The position numbers and the translations under genes are program-made. The notes beneath the pieces were generated by a model, which did not search any database, was not told where the DNA came from, and saw nothing but the letters and a program-made list of their open reading frames with translations. A stretch of 64,000 nucleotides of DNA from Pseudoalteromonas sp. XI10 (GTDB taxonomy: Bacteria > Pseudomonadota > Gammaproteobacteria > Enterobacterales > Alteromonadaceae): the NCBI RefSeq assembly GCF_001469895.1, contig NZ_LOPY01000061.1, forward strand, positions 1 to 64,000. Direction: 5' to 3'. How positions within the stretch are numbered: the first letter of the stretch is position 1; each line of letters opens with the position of its first letter. Below, in pieces: positions 44,376 to 53,541 of this stretch.

Positions 44376-45861
44376 ACATCCCTACTGTGTTCGACGCTAC
44401 TGCTTGACGTCTTGAATGTTGTGCTTTTGCTCGTTTTAAATACAATTGTTCAGCTTTTTTCACTAGTTTTTCAGCATTCGCTACGCGAATATCCTCAGGA
44501 ACGCGCTGACCGTTAGTAAGATACCCTATTGGCAGGCGATTTTGAATCGCTATGCTAATAATCTCACCTAAACTTAAAGATTCATCCAATTTAGTGAAGA
44601 TACAGCCACTTAGGTGAACCTTTTTAAAGTGTCTTACGGTTTCTTGCAACACATTTATCTGTGCTGTAGCACTTAATACTAAATAACTACGAATATCAAC
44701 ACGCTGATTACGCATTAGGGTATTTAACTGCTCAGTTAAACGTAAGTCACGCTGGCTCATACCCGCTGTGTCTATTAATACTAGACGCTTATTACGTAAA
44801 TGGTATAACACTTCAGCTAATTCATTCGCATCTTTTACCTGCTTAACACCACAGCCAATAATACGACCATAAGTAGCTAATTGTTCGTAGGCACCAATTC
44901 TGTATGTATCAGTGGTGATCAACGCCACTTTATCAGCACCATATTTTTGAGCACCCAGTGCAGCTAATTTTGCAACTGTGGTTGTTTTACCAACGCCTGT
45001 TGGACCCACTAATGCGAATACACCACCTTGACGCAGGATTTCGTTATTCGTTGTATGCATTTGGTTTTCAACCATTTGCAGCAGTGCTTGCCACGCTTGT
45101 TGACGTGATACGTCGTCAGGAATAAAACAAGCCATTTGCTCTGCAACATCACGTTCAATGCCCATACCTGCTAAGCGGTCAATCATACATGCACGAGTAG
45201 GATCTCGGCGCGCCATATCTTGTTGCATTAAGCCAGATACTTGGTGTTCAAGTAATTGACGAATGGCATTCATTTCTTCGCGCATGGTTGTCATTTCTGA
45301 TTGATTCGCAGGTGCTGAGTTTTTATGCTCAGCTGGTGAATCTAAATCATCAAAACCAGAATCTAAGTCGTCATCAAAACCTAGGCTATGTGCTTGAGTT
45401 TGTACACGAGGTTCTGCTTGCTGTTGATAACGAGGAGCTTGCTTGTATTGTGGCTGTTGCTGTTGCTGTTGCTGCTCAATGCTTGGCTCTTTTGGTTGAT
45501 AGTGTTCACTCGTATCAATACCAGATTGACTAAACATTGACGCAAGCTCTGGCGAACGAGGGCGTGGGGCTTGACGCTCAAGTAACGCTTGTAGGCTATC
45601 AGCAACTTTCGCTTGCGGCTCAGGTTTAGCACGCATTGGCTCAGGCTTAACAAAGTTATGCTCTGGTGCAGGTGCTGACTGTGCCACTGCAGGTTTAGCT
45701 TCGGCTTTCGGGGCTGCTTTGTCGTAATCAACAGCTGCAACGATTTCAACCCCGTTAGCAAGCTTTTTGTTCGACATAATAACCGCATCAACACCTAACT
45801 CATCTTTCACTTCTTTCAGTGCTGTGCGCATATCTTTAGCAAAAAAACGTTTAATTTTCAT
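44368..45861 (-). CDS. flhF: flagellar polar placement GTPase FlhF
   Basis: SRP-type GTPase that sets the polar site of flagellar assembly (497 residues). An N-terminal B domain (MKIKRFFAKDMRTALKEVKDELG...) is followed by a long variable linker (about 60-200) with a run of seven Gln, a second Gln-rich segment and an acidic DDDLD-type patch. An NG domain follows with G1 GPTGVGKTTTVAKLAA, LITTDTYRIGAYEQL and LIDTAGMSQRD. This position before fleN is standard in polar flagellates. Confidence 0.94.
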   Translation of the reverse strand: MKIKRFFAKDMRTALKEVKDELGVDAVIMSNKKLANGVEIVAAVDYDKAAPKAEAKPAVAQSAPAPEHNFVKPEPMRAKPEPQAKVADSLQALLERQAPRPRSPELASMFSQSGIDTSEHYQPKEPSIEQQQQQQQPQYKQAPRYQQQAEPRVQTQAHSLGFDDDLDSGFDDLDSPAEHKNSAPANQSEMTTMREEMNAIRQLLEHQVSGLMQQDMARRDPTRACMIDRLAGMGIERDVAEQMACFIPDDVSRQQAWQALLQMVENQMHTTNNEILRQGGVFALVGPTGVGKTTTVAKLAALGAQKYGADKVALITTDTYRIGAYEQLATYGRIIGCGVKQVKDANELAEVLYHLRNKRLVLIDTAGMSQRDLRLTEQLNTLMRNQRVDIRSYLVLSATAQINVLQETVRHFKKVHLSGCIFTKLDESLSLGEIISIAIQNRLPIGYLTNGQRVPEDIRVANAEKLVKKAEQLYLKRAKAQHSRRQAVASNTVGMYD

Positions 45862-45881
45862 GGTTCAACCCCTTTACTATC

Positions 45882-47993
45882 CTATTGTTGGCCTACTGAG
45901 CTGACAATCTTAATCTGTCTTTCGTCTGGTACCTCTTGGTAAGACATCACCCTTAAACCTGGGATGGTGTACTTAACGAAGCGAGATAACACAGTTCTTA
46001 ACATTCCTGACGTTAAAAGTATCGAAGGTTCACCGGCCATTTCTTGGTTTTGATGAGCTTCATTCAATGATTGTTGAAGTCGCTCTGCAAGGCTTGGCTC
46101 TATTCCGGCACCTTCGTCACCTGCATTCTGAAGTGACTGATGCAACATCTGTTCCAACTCAGGCGCCAAGGTTATGACAGGGATCTCAGAAGACATACCA
46201 ACAGCATCTTGAACGATCAATCTGCGCAGTGAAATTCGCACAGCAGCCGTTAGTACATCAGGGTCTTGGCTACGTGGGCCATACTCAACAAGGGTTTGAA
46301 CAATCGAGCGCATATCGCGAATTGCCACCCCTTCATTGAGTAAGTTTTGTAGCACTTTTACGATAGTAGTAAGTGGTAATACGTCAGGAACCAGTCCTTC
46401 AACAAGACGTGGATGACTCTTCGCTAACATATCTAGTAAGTTTTGAACTTCTTCATGTCCAAGTAGTAAAGCAGCACTGTTAGTAAGTAACTGGCTGATA
46501 TGAGTTGCAACCACAGTTGCAGAATCAACCACGGTATAGCCAAGTGATTGTGCTTCATCTTTTTGATCAGGTTTGATCCAAACCGCATCTAATCCAAATG
46601 CAGGGTCTGTAGTGGCAACCCCTTTGATTGGACCAAATACTTGGCCTGGATTAATCGCTAACTCATCACCATGCTTAAGCTCACCCTCACCGCTTGAAAC
46701 ACCCATCATAGTAATTCTGTAAGCGTTAGGGTCGAGCTCTAAGTTATCGCGAATGTGCACAGGAGGTACTAAGAAGCCAAGCTCCTGAGACAGTTTTTTA
46801 CGCACACCTTTAATACGATTTAACAGTTCACCACCTTGAGATTGGTCAACAAGTGGAATCAATCGATACCCCACTTCTAAGCCAATAACATCAACTTGCT
46901 GAACGTCATCCCAACCCAGTTCTTTTTGTTCTTGTTTATTGGCAACACCTGTACCTGGTGCACCACCATTTGCCTCTTGCTCTGCTTTTTCGGCTTCTGC
47001 TTTGGCTTTTTGTTGCTGTGTGAAATAAGCAAGGTAACCGAGTAATGCACCTAAGCTTAAAAATGCGATGTGCGGCATCCCCGGCACAATACCCATGATG
47101 ATCAAAATACCTGATGCGATATAAAGTGATTTTTCGTTACCCAGCTGAGTCTTAACTTGGTCGCCCATATTGTGCGATTCATTTTGACGGGTAACAACGA
47201 TTGCGGTACCGATAGACAGTAATAGTGAAGGTAGCTGTGCAACTAGACCATCACCAATGGTTAGTAAAGTATACACTTCCATCGCACGGCTAAACGATAA
47301 ATCATGTTGGATCATACCAACAAATAAACCACCAACGATGTTAATCACTAGAATAACGATACCCGCTATCGCATCGCCTTTTACGAACTTACTCGCACCA
47401 TCCATTGAACCATAGAAATCAGCTTCGCGGGTGACTTCTTCACGACGTTCACGGGCTTGCTCTGCACTGATGAAACCGGCGTTTAAATCAGCATCAATCG
47501 CCATTTGTTTACCTGGCATTGCATCAAGAGTAAAGCGAGCTGATACTTCAGAAATACGGCCAGCACCTTTGGTGATAACCACAAAGTTAATAATGATTAA
47601 AATCAGGAAGACCACTAAACCAACTGCATAGTTACCGCCGATAACTACCGAACCAAAGGCCTCGATAACTTTACCGGCCGCATCTCCACCGTTATGACCT
47701 TCTAGCAATACCACACGGGTACTGGCGACATTCAGTGCTAAGCGCATGATGGTTGCAATTAGTAGAACCGCAGGGAACATACCAAATTCAAGTGGTTTCA
47801 TGGTGTAAACAGTAACTAGTAACACCACAAGTGCTAACGCGATATTAAACGAAAATAGAATATCTAAAAGAAATGGCGGCAGGGGTAAAATCACCATGCC
47901 CAGCGCAGCAAGTACCATTAACGGCGTGCCGATACCCTTCGCATACTCTTTTTTATCTCTGTTAAGTTGTTGTAATACCGCTTTAAATTCCAT
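45882..47993 (-). CDS. flhA: flagellar export gate protein FlhA
   Basis: Export gate and substrate-docking platform (703 residues). The N-terminal half has about eight membrane helices and the FHIPEP cytosolic loop (ISEVSARFTLDAMPGKQMAIDADLNAG). The C-terminal cytosolic domain forms the nonameric ring. A -24/-12 promoter-like site lies at 48032-48047, so flhA may begin a transcript with flhF-fleN-fliA-che. Confidence 0.96.
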   Translation of the reverse strand: MEFKAVLQQLNRDKKEYAKGIGTPLMVLAALGMVILPLPPFLLDILFSFNIALALVVLLVTVYTMKPLEFGMFPAVLLIATIMRLALNVASTRVVLLEGHNGGDAAGKVIEAFGSVVIGGNYAVGLVVFLILIIINFVVITKGAGRISEVSARFTLDAMPGKQMAIDADLNAGFISAEQARERREEVTREADFYGSMDGASKFVKGDAIAGIVILVINIVGGLFVGMIQHDLSFSRAMEVYTLLTIGDGLVAQLPSLLLSIGTAIVVTRQNESHNMGDQVKTQLGNEKSLYIASGILIIMGIVPGMPHIAFLSLGALLGYLAYFTQQQKAKAEAEKAEQEANGGAPGTGVANKQEQKELGWDDVQQVDVIGLEVGYRLIPLVDQSQGGELLNRIKGVRKKLSQELGFLVPPVHIRDNLELDPNAYRITMMGVSSGEGELKHGDELAINPGQVFGPIKGVATTDPAFGLDAVWIKPDQKDEAQSLGYTVVDSATVVATHISQLLTNSAALLLGHEEVQNLLDMLAKSHPRLVEGLVPDVLPLTTIVKVLQNLLNEGVAIRDMRSIVQTLVEYGPRSQDPDVLTAAVRISLRRLIVQDAVGMSSEIPVITLAPELEQMLHQSLQNAGDEGAGIEPSLAERLQQSLNEAHQNQEMAGEPSILLTSGMLRTVLSRFVKYTIPGLRVMSYQEVPDERQIKIVSSVGQQ

Positions 47994-48031
47994 AATTCAA
48001 CAATTTCAAAAAATTGACACTACACGGAATT

Positions 48032-48047
48032 TGCAATAACTATTCCA
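48032..48047 (-). promoter_or_regulatory. putative sigma-54 promoter of flhA
   Basis: On the minus strand TGGAATAGTTATTGCA: the -24 GG and a perfect TTGCA -12 box are at the exact spacing; the -24 flank departs from TGGCACG at four positions. It lies 39 nt upstream of the flhA ATG, giving a start near 48021. flhA is RpoN-dependent in Pseudomonas and Vibrio. Confidence 0.6.
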
Positions 48048-48064
48048 AGTTATATAGCTACTTA

Positions 48065-49195
48065 CTAATATTTGTAAGCATCGGGTATTGGTAGTTTTTT
48101 GTTAAGTGGTACAGGGCGTTTACCGCGCCCTTTTTGGAAGCGTTTTAACTGGAAGACATAAGCCAGAACTTGCGCAACGGCAGTGAATAGCTGATCGGGT
48201 ATTTGATTACCCACATCGGTAGTGTGATACAGCGCACGTGTAAGCATTGGTGATTCAACAATTGGCACGTCATTACCCTTGCCCACTTTACGAATTTGCA
48301 TAGCAAGCTCGTCCACGCCTTTGGCAAGAACAATAGGCGCACCCGCTTTAGCTGTATCGTATTTTAGTGCTACAGAATAATGGGTCGGGTTGGTTACGAT
48401 CACATCGGCATCAGGCACGTCTTGCATCATACGCCTTTGCGACATTTCACGCTGTGTACGGCGAATACGCGCTTTTATTTGCGGATCACCCTCAGAGTTT
48501 TTGTATTCGTCTTTCACCTCTTGTAGGGTCATTTTTAACTGTTTATGGTGCTTATGACTCTGATAAGGGGCATCAATTGCAGCAATGAGTATTAAAGTAC
48601 AGGTTAAACCTAAGAACATCCAAGAGAGGATTTCGAGTGCATGGATAAAATTTCCGGGCGCGCTTTCAATGCTTAGATGCAGTATTTCATCAAAGAAAGT
48701 ATTAATTAAGAACACCGCAAAACCTGCAACCACTACAAATTTTAAAATAGACTTAACTAGCTCTACTCCTGCTTGAGGGCCAAGCATACGCTTAATACCT
48801 TTAGCCGGCGACATCTTACTAGCCTTTGGAGCTGCCGCTTGCCAACTAAAGTTATAGCCCCCCAGTAAAGTGTTTCCAACAAAAGCGGCTATCACGATGA
48901 TCAACACAAACATAGCCATAGGGAATAACAACGCATCCGCAACAATTCCCCACACTGAAAACATTTTAGTGGTGTCGTAGGTTTCATTACGATTAAGGCT
49001 TAATAAGCGCCCCATCACATTATAAAGACCTTTGCCAATTTCAGGTCCATAAAGTAATAGTGACACTGCCGAGAAGATAAGTACAAACATGGTGCCTAGC
49101 TCTTTCGAGCGAGCTACCTGGCCCTTTTTCTTGGCGTCGTCTATTTTCTTCCCGGTGGGTTCTTCGGTTTTTTCTTGACCAGAATCTTCAGCCAT
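48065..49195 (-). CDS. flhB: flagellar export switch protein FlhB
   Basis: Substrate-specificity switch of the export apparatus (376 residues). Four membrane helices (about 32-50, 85-110, 150-168, 190-208), then a cytosolic domain with the autocleavage motif NPTH at 269-272. The basic C-terminal tail is (KRFQKGRGKRPVPLNKKLP). Starts 9 nt after fliR. Partner of FliK; see also the extra FliK/FlhB-like pair at 30700-33788. Confidence 0.96.
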   Translation of the reverse strand: MAEDSGQEKTEEPTGKKIDDAKKKGQVARSKELGTMFVLIFSAVSLLLYGPEIGKGLYNVMGRLLSLNRNETYDTTKMFSVWGIVADALLFPMAMFVLIIVIAAFVGNTLLGGYNFSWQAAAPKASKMSPAKGIKRMLGPQAGVELVKSILKFVVVAGFAVFLINTFFDEILHLSIESAPGNFIHALEILSWMFLGLTCTLILIAAIDAPYQSHKHHKQLKMTLQEVKDEYKNSEGDPQIKARIRRTQREMSQRRMMQDVPDADVIVTNPTHYSVALKYDTAKAGAPIVLAKGVDELAMQIRKVGKGNDVPIVESPMLTRALYHTTDVGNQIPDQLFTAVAQVLAYVFQLKRFQKGRGKRPVPLNKKLPIPDAYKY

Positions 49196-49204
49196 GGCGT
49201 GCTC

Positions 49205-49984
49205 CTAAGGTGTACAACCAACAAGGCTGCACATTAACTCAACCATTTTTAACCACTGAAACTCAAATTGAGTCATGAAGTTACCTAGCGTTGCCCAAAT
49301 AATCACGAGCCCAGCTACTAAGGTAAACGGAAAACCAATCGAAAAAATATTTAACTGTGGTGCCGCACGAGTCATTACACCAAACGACATGTTAATAACC
49401 AGCATAGCTGTCAGGGGTGCTAAAGCAAGCACCAAGGCTGTAGTAAACATCCAGCCGCCCCAAGTAACGATATCCCAGTAATGATCAACCGCCCACCAAT
49501 TGCCATCAATTGGTAGCACTTCAAAGCTATGAATGACCATTTGAATCATCATTAAATGACCATTGAAAACAAAAAATAGTAAGGTAGCCAAAATCAAATA
49601 AAACTGACCAACTGCGGGAACGTTTAAGCCATTTGAGGGGTCAACAACGGACGCAAAACCAAGACCTGTTTGCATCGCGAGTATTTGCCCTGCAAGGACA
49701 AATGTATTAAGTAGTAAGGTTGAAGCAAAGCCTATAGCCACACCAATAAGCATTTGTTGAATGACCACGAGAATCATTTCAAAGGAGAATAGGTTATTAA
49801 AAGTCGCAGGAGGCAGCATAGGCACAGCAACAAAGGTTACCACAATCGCTAAACCTAGCTTGATTCGGGTTGGTACGTTTCTCGCGCCAAGGCCTGCCAT
49901 GATCATAATCATTGAGCTAATACGCACCAGTGGCAGCAAAAAGTCGCTGAGCCATTGAATAATGACCGCAAATGGAAATTCCAT
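49205..49984 (-). CDS. fliR: flagellar export protein FliR
   Basis: Membrane component of the export gate (259 residues, about six helices). LLPLVRISSMIMIMAGLGARNVPTRIKLGLAI and QMLIGVAIGFASTLLLNTFVLAGQILAMQTGLGFASVVDPSNG are family hallmarks. Adjacent to fliQ with no gap. Confidence 0.95.
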   Translation of the reverse strand: MEFPFAVIIQWLSDFLLPLVRISSMIMIMAGLGARNVPTRIKLGLAIVVTFVAVPMLPPATFNNLFSFEMILVVIQQMLIGVAIGFASTLLLNTFVLAGQILAMQTGLGFASVVDPSNGLNVPAVGQFYLILATLLFFVFNGHLMMIQMVIHSFEVLPIDGNWWAVDHYWDIVTWGGWMFTTALVLALAPLTAMLVINMSFGVMTRAAPQLNIFSIGFPFTLVAGLVIIWATLGNFMTQFEFQWLKMVELMCSLVGCTP

Positions 49985-50254
49985 TTAGCCTGCTATCTCC
50001 GGTATAGACATCACTAAACGGGTAAAATAGTCCATAAGCTCTTGCGTGAACCAATGGCCACCGACAATAAGTGCGCTTATGGTAATTAGCAAACGAGGTA
50101 AAAAGCTTAAGGTTTGCTCATTGATTGATGTTGCCGCTTGGAAAACAGCCACTACAAGACCGACTAATAAGCCAGGTACTACGATTGCAGACACTAACTT
50201 TATAACTAAAAATAGCGCGTCACTGAGTATATCGACAAAAATTTCTGGTTCCAT
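49985..50254 (-). CDS. fliQ: flagellar export protein FliQ
   Basis: Two-helix export gate protein (89 residues): ALFLVIKLVSAIVVPGLLVGLVVAVFQAATSINEQTLSFLPRLL is diagnostic. It lies between fliP (40-nt gap) and fliR (0 nt). Confidence 0.95.
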   Translation of the reverse strand: MEPEIFVDILSDALFLVIKLVSAIVVPGLLVGLVVAVFQAATSINEQTLSFLPRLLITISALIVGGHWFTQELMDYFTRLVMSIPEIAG

Positions 50255-50294
50255 TTTGTCTCTCCTACCTAATTATGTGTCTTGAATTGCATTG

Positions 50295-51035
50295 TTACAC
50301 CCCGAGCCCAAAGCTCTTCGCCAGCGTGCCCATCACAAGGCTCCAACCATCTACTAATACAAACAGCATAATCTTAAACGGCAAAGATACAATCATCGGC
50401 GAAAGCATCATCATACCCATGGCCATTAATACGGAGGCCACTACTAAATCAACTATCAAAAAAGGAATAAAAAACATAAAACCAATGATAAAGGCCGTTT
50501 GCAATTCGCTGGTAACAAACGCTGGGATCAATACAATCAACGGCGTGTCTTCTGGCGAATCTAATTGCTCATAACCAGCTATTTTCGCAAAGGTCTCTAA
50601 ATCTTTTATACGAACTTGCGAGAGCATAAACGCTTTCATTGGCTCTTTGGCAAGTTCTAATGCTTGCACTGAGGTAACTTGTTCATTCAAGTACGGCTCA
50701 ATGGCACGCTCATTCACCTGTTGATAAATTGGCGCCATAATAAAAATACTTAAAAACAGCGACATGCCTAACAAAATTTGATTCGATGGTGTTTGTTGTA
50801 AGCCTATTGCTTGGCGTAATATCGCCAGAACCACAATAATCCGTGTAAATGAAGTCATCATAATGACCGCTGCTGGAATAAAACTCAGCGCCGTCATAAT
50901 CGCTAACACTTGTAGCGTCACGGAGTAATCTTGAGAGCCATCAGGGTTGGTGGTAATGGTCAGTGCTTCTATGCCTTCAGCGTTAACCGACGGCAAAAAC
51001 AACACACTTGCTAAAATAAGTATCCACTTGATCAT
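50295..51035 (-). CDS. fliP: flagellar export protein FliP
   Basis: Export gate core protein (246 residues). A cleavable signal peptide is at 1-19 ([15 protein letters not shown]). Helices include [36 protein letters not shown] and [36 protein letters not shown]. Signature [12 protein letters not shown] present. Confidence 0.96.
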   Translation of the reverse strand: MIKWILILASVLFLPSVNAEGIEALTITTNPDGSQDYSVTLQVLAIMTALSFIPAAVIMMTSFTRIIVVLAILRQAIGLQQTPSNQILLGMSLFLSIFIMAPIYQQVNERAIEPYLNEQVTSVQALELAKEPMKAFMLSQVRIKDLETFAKIAGYEQLDSPEDTPLIVLIPAFVTSELQTAFIIGFMFFIPFLIVDLVVASVLMAMGMMMLSPMIVSLPFKIMLFVLVDGWSLVMGTLAKSFGLGV

Positions 51036-51039
51036 AGCG

Positions 51040-51423
51040 TTAATTCTTTTTATTTGAAGGTGATTGTGGGTTCAGTAACTTACCAAATTTTTTGGCAAGT
51101 TCTGGCAGTTCTTTTTCTTGTAATGGTGTTTCTAGTTTATGCAGGTAGTTAATACTATGCGGGGTCACACCAATTAAGTGCTGAGCGTTATCGATTTCAA
51201 TGACCATCAAGCGCTCACGAGAGCCCAAAGGCAAACTGCGCACTACTTTAAATTCATCGCTATTAGCAAGATTTGGATTTAGTTTTTTAACCAAAAAAGC
51301 CAAAGCAATAATAACCACCAGCACTAAAAGCAAAGACATCACCATAGACAGTAAATCTGCCGTCGGTGATGCCGTAGGAAATGCAGTGCTCGACGCACTT
51401 GTTAAAGCAACTAAAGCATTCAT
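51040..51423 (-). CDS. fliO: flagellar assembly protein FliO
   Basis: Small membrane protein assisting FliP assembly (127 residues). One helix at about 24-45 ([20 protein letters not shown]) and a FliO cytosolic domain ([34 protein letters not shown]). Overlaps fliN by 4 nt. Confidence 0.92.
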   Translation of the reverse strand: MNALVALTSASSTAFPTASPTADLLSMVMSLLLVLVVIIALAFLVKKLNPNLANSDEFKVVRSLPLGSRERLMVIEIDNAQHLIGVTPHSINYLHKLETPLQEKELPELAKKFGKLLNPQSPSNKKN

Positions 51424-51821
51424 CGTAACTTTTTAATACGCTCAACTTGGCTGATAACGTCTGTTAAACGAATACCGAACTTATCGTTGACGACAACCAC
51501 CTCACCATGCGCAATCAGGGTGCCATTAACCAATACATCAAGTGGCTCACCAGCGACTCGGTCTAGTTCTACCACTGAACCTTGGTTAAGCTGTAATAAG
51601 TTACGAATGTTGATTTTTGAACGACCCACTTCCATCGAAATAGTAACTGGAATGTCCAAGATAGTATCAAGTTTACGTTTTTCGTCGCCAGACAGCTCAT
51701 GTCTTTCATCTTTTAACTCATCAAGCTCCGCTACAGCAGCATCGCCTGAGCCACCCTCAGCTTCTTCAGCTTCGGCTAGTGCCGCAGCCCATTCGTCCAT
51801 TGTATCTTGATCATCACTCAT
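51420..51821 (-). CDS. fliN: flagellar switch protein FliN
   Basis: C-ring component (133 residues): acidic N-terminus, then a SpoA domain (LDTILDIPVTISMEVGRSKINIRNLLQLNQGSVVELDRVAGEPLDVLVNGTLIAHGEVVVVNDKFGIRLTDV). Forms the lower C-ring and binds FliH and CheY. 22 nt after fliM. Confidence 0.95.
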   Translation of the reverse strand: MSDDQDTMDEWAAALAEAEEAEGGSGDAAVAELDELKDERHELSGDEKRKLDTILDIPVTISMEVGRSKINIRNLLQLNQGSVVELDRVAGEPLDVLVNGTLIAHGEVVVVNDKFGIRLTDVISQVERIKKLR

Positions 51822-51843
51822 TATGTTTAACCTTATAAATCGA

Positions 51844-52935
51844 CTACCAGTCTAAATCTACACCTTCAGATAGATGTAGATCTTCTTCTAGTTCTGCTAA
51901 TTCTGCATCTGAATCCAGTTTTTTGCCACCTTTTGTGAACACATGTAGTTCTGACTTAACTGATTCAGGGCGTTTAATTTTTTCGCTAATTTGTAGTGCC
52001 ACATTGTCACGAGAGCGGCCCATTTTCGCTCTGAAGGTCGGCAATTCTTCTACAAATACGGTGATATGTTCTGGCATTTCAACAGGGATAATATCGCCAG
52101 CTTTAAGCTCCATAATCTGTTGTAGCGTTAAATCAACCTCAAGCAATTGAGTCGATAAATCGACCTCAACATCCATGATCTCATCACGTAATGCTTTACT
52201 CCAACGTAAGTCAGTGTCTTCGGTGTCAGATTGCACACCCGCATCGAGTAATTCACGGATTGGCTCAAGCATTGAATACGGTAATGCGATATGGAAATCA
52301 CCACCACCACCATCTAGCTCAATATGGAAAGAGCTAATAACAACCACTTCAGTTGGACTTACGATGTTAGCCATCGCTGGGTTAACTTCTGAGTCAAGAT
52401 ACTCAAAAGACACATCCATTACCGGCGCCCATGCTTCTTTATAATCTTCGAAGATAATTTTAAGCAGCATTTGAACAATACGGCGTTCTGTTGGGGTAAA
52501 TTCACGGCCTTCTATTTTTGCATGATAGCGGCCATCACCACCAAAAAAGTTATCCACTAAAATGAATACTAATCGGGCTTCCATGGTAATTAGGCCAGTG
52601 CCCTTCAACGGACGAAAACGCACCATGTTCAAACTAGTTGGCACGAATAAGGTATGAATATATTCGCCAAATTTAATCATTTGCACGCCATTAATCGACA
52701 CCTCGGCGGTGCGGCGCATCATGTTAAATAGGCTAATTCGCATATGACGGGCAAAACGTTCATTCACGATCTCCAAGGTCGGCATACGACCCCGGACAAT
52801 ACGATCTTGTGATGAGAAGTCATACTGTAAGGTATTACTGTCTAAGTCATCACCTTCGTGAATATCTTCCTCTTCGACTTCATCAACGCCATGTAAGAGC
52901 GCATCAATTTCGTCTTGAGATAATAAATCGCTCAC
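51844..52935 (-). CDS. fliM: flagellar switch protein FliM
   Basis: C-ring protein (363 residues). The N-terminal CheY-P-binding peptide LSQDEIDALLHG (5-16) is followed by an acidic linker. A CheC-like middle domain (about 50-230, GGDGRYHAKIEGREFTPTE) and a C-terminal SpoA domain (about 265-340) follow. The same DE-phi-[DE]-x-LL core appears in CheZ and three times in CheA. Confidence 0.96.
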   Translation of the reverse strand: MSDLLSQDEIDALLHGVDEVEEEDIHEGDDLDSNTLQYDFSSQDRIVRGRMPTLEIVNERFARHMRISLFNMMRRTAEVSINGVQMIKFGEYIHTLFVPTSLNMVRFRPLKGTGLITMEARLVFILVDNFFGGDGRYHAKIEGREFTPTERRIVQMLLKIIFEDYKEAWAPVMDVSFEYLDSEVNPAMANIVSPTEVVVISSFHIELDGGGGDFHIALPYSMLEPIRELLDAGVQSDTEDTDLRWSKALRDEIMDVEVDLSTQLLEVDLTLQQIMELKAGDIIPVEMPEHITVFVEELPTFRAKMGRSRDNVALQISEKIKRPESVKSELHVFTKGGKKLDSDAELAELEEDLHLSEGVDLDW

Positions 52936-52944
52936 GCTGACCCC

Positions 52945-53469
52945 TTATTGCATCACAAAGCCGGTAAATAATACCCGCTCTATCACTTTGCTACCTTCAA
53001 CATCACTTAATGCTGATTGTACTTTTTCAAGTGCAGCAACACGTACTGACTCTTTACCTTCACTGGTACCTAATTCATCTGCGGTCGTTGTTGAAAGAAC
53101 GCCAAGTAAGGTACTTTCGATAAGTGGAATATGCTTTTTGGCAGTTTCTTCGTTCACTTCACCGCGAACAAGTAGCTGAACTTTTATTTGTACAATACGG
53201 TCGCGACTAGCACCGGGTACATTAAATACAAATGGGCGTGGCATTGCGACATACAGAGCCGAACCAATCTGTGCGGAGCTCGATGGTGCAGCAGCAGCCT
53301 CTGTCACTGTGGTTTCATCTGCTAGGCTTTCTTCAGGGGCATCATCGCCCATAAATAAAAAGTAACCCGCAGCAGCACCAGCAATCAACACTACAGCTGC
53401 AATGATGATAATCAGCTTCTTTTTGCCTTTACCCGTGTCTTCTATTTCTAAATTTGCTTCTTCGGCCAT
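52945..53469 (-). CDS. fliL: flagellar basal body protein FliL
   Basis: Stator-associated inner-membrane protein (174 residues). One helix at about 17-40 (KLIIIIAAVVLIAGAAAGYFLFM) and a periplasmic FliL (stomatin-like) domain ending in VLFTGFVMQ. The ATG at 53469 is chosen because GAGGGAAG stands at proper distance; a TTG 15 nt upstream would overlap that site. Confidence 0.94.
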   Translation of the reverse strand: MAEEANLEIEDTGKGKKKLIIIIAAVVLIAGAAAGYFLFMGDDAPEESLADETTVTEAAAAPSSSAQIGSALYVAMPRPFVFNVPGASRDRIVQIKVQLLVRGEVNEETAKKHIPLIESTLLGVLSTTTADELGTSEGKESVRVAALEKVQSALSDVEGSKVIERVLFTGFVMQ

Positions 53470-53484
53470 TGTCACTTCCCTCAA

Positions 53485-53516
53485 AGTTACAGCAAGCTGT
53501 TCATCGCGCTGTAACT
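53485..53516 (-). other. hairpin between fliK and fliL
   Basis: AGTTACAGC/GCTGTAACT, a perfect 9-bp stem (53485-53493 with 53508-53516) with a 14-nt loop. On the minus strand it lies 26 nt after the fliK stop and is followed by TTTGAGGGA, the fliL ribosome site. It could attenuate, stabilise or separate messages; the T tract is too short for a confident terminator. Confidence 0.5.
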
Positions 53517-53541
53517 ATTTTATTTCTTATAATAGCAGGAC

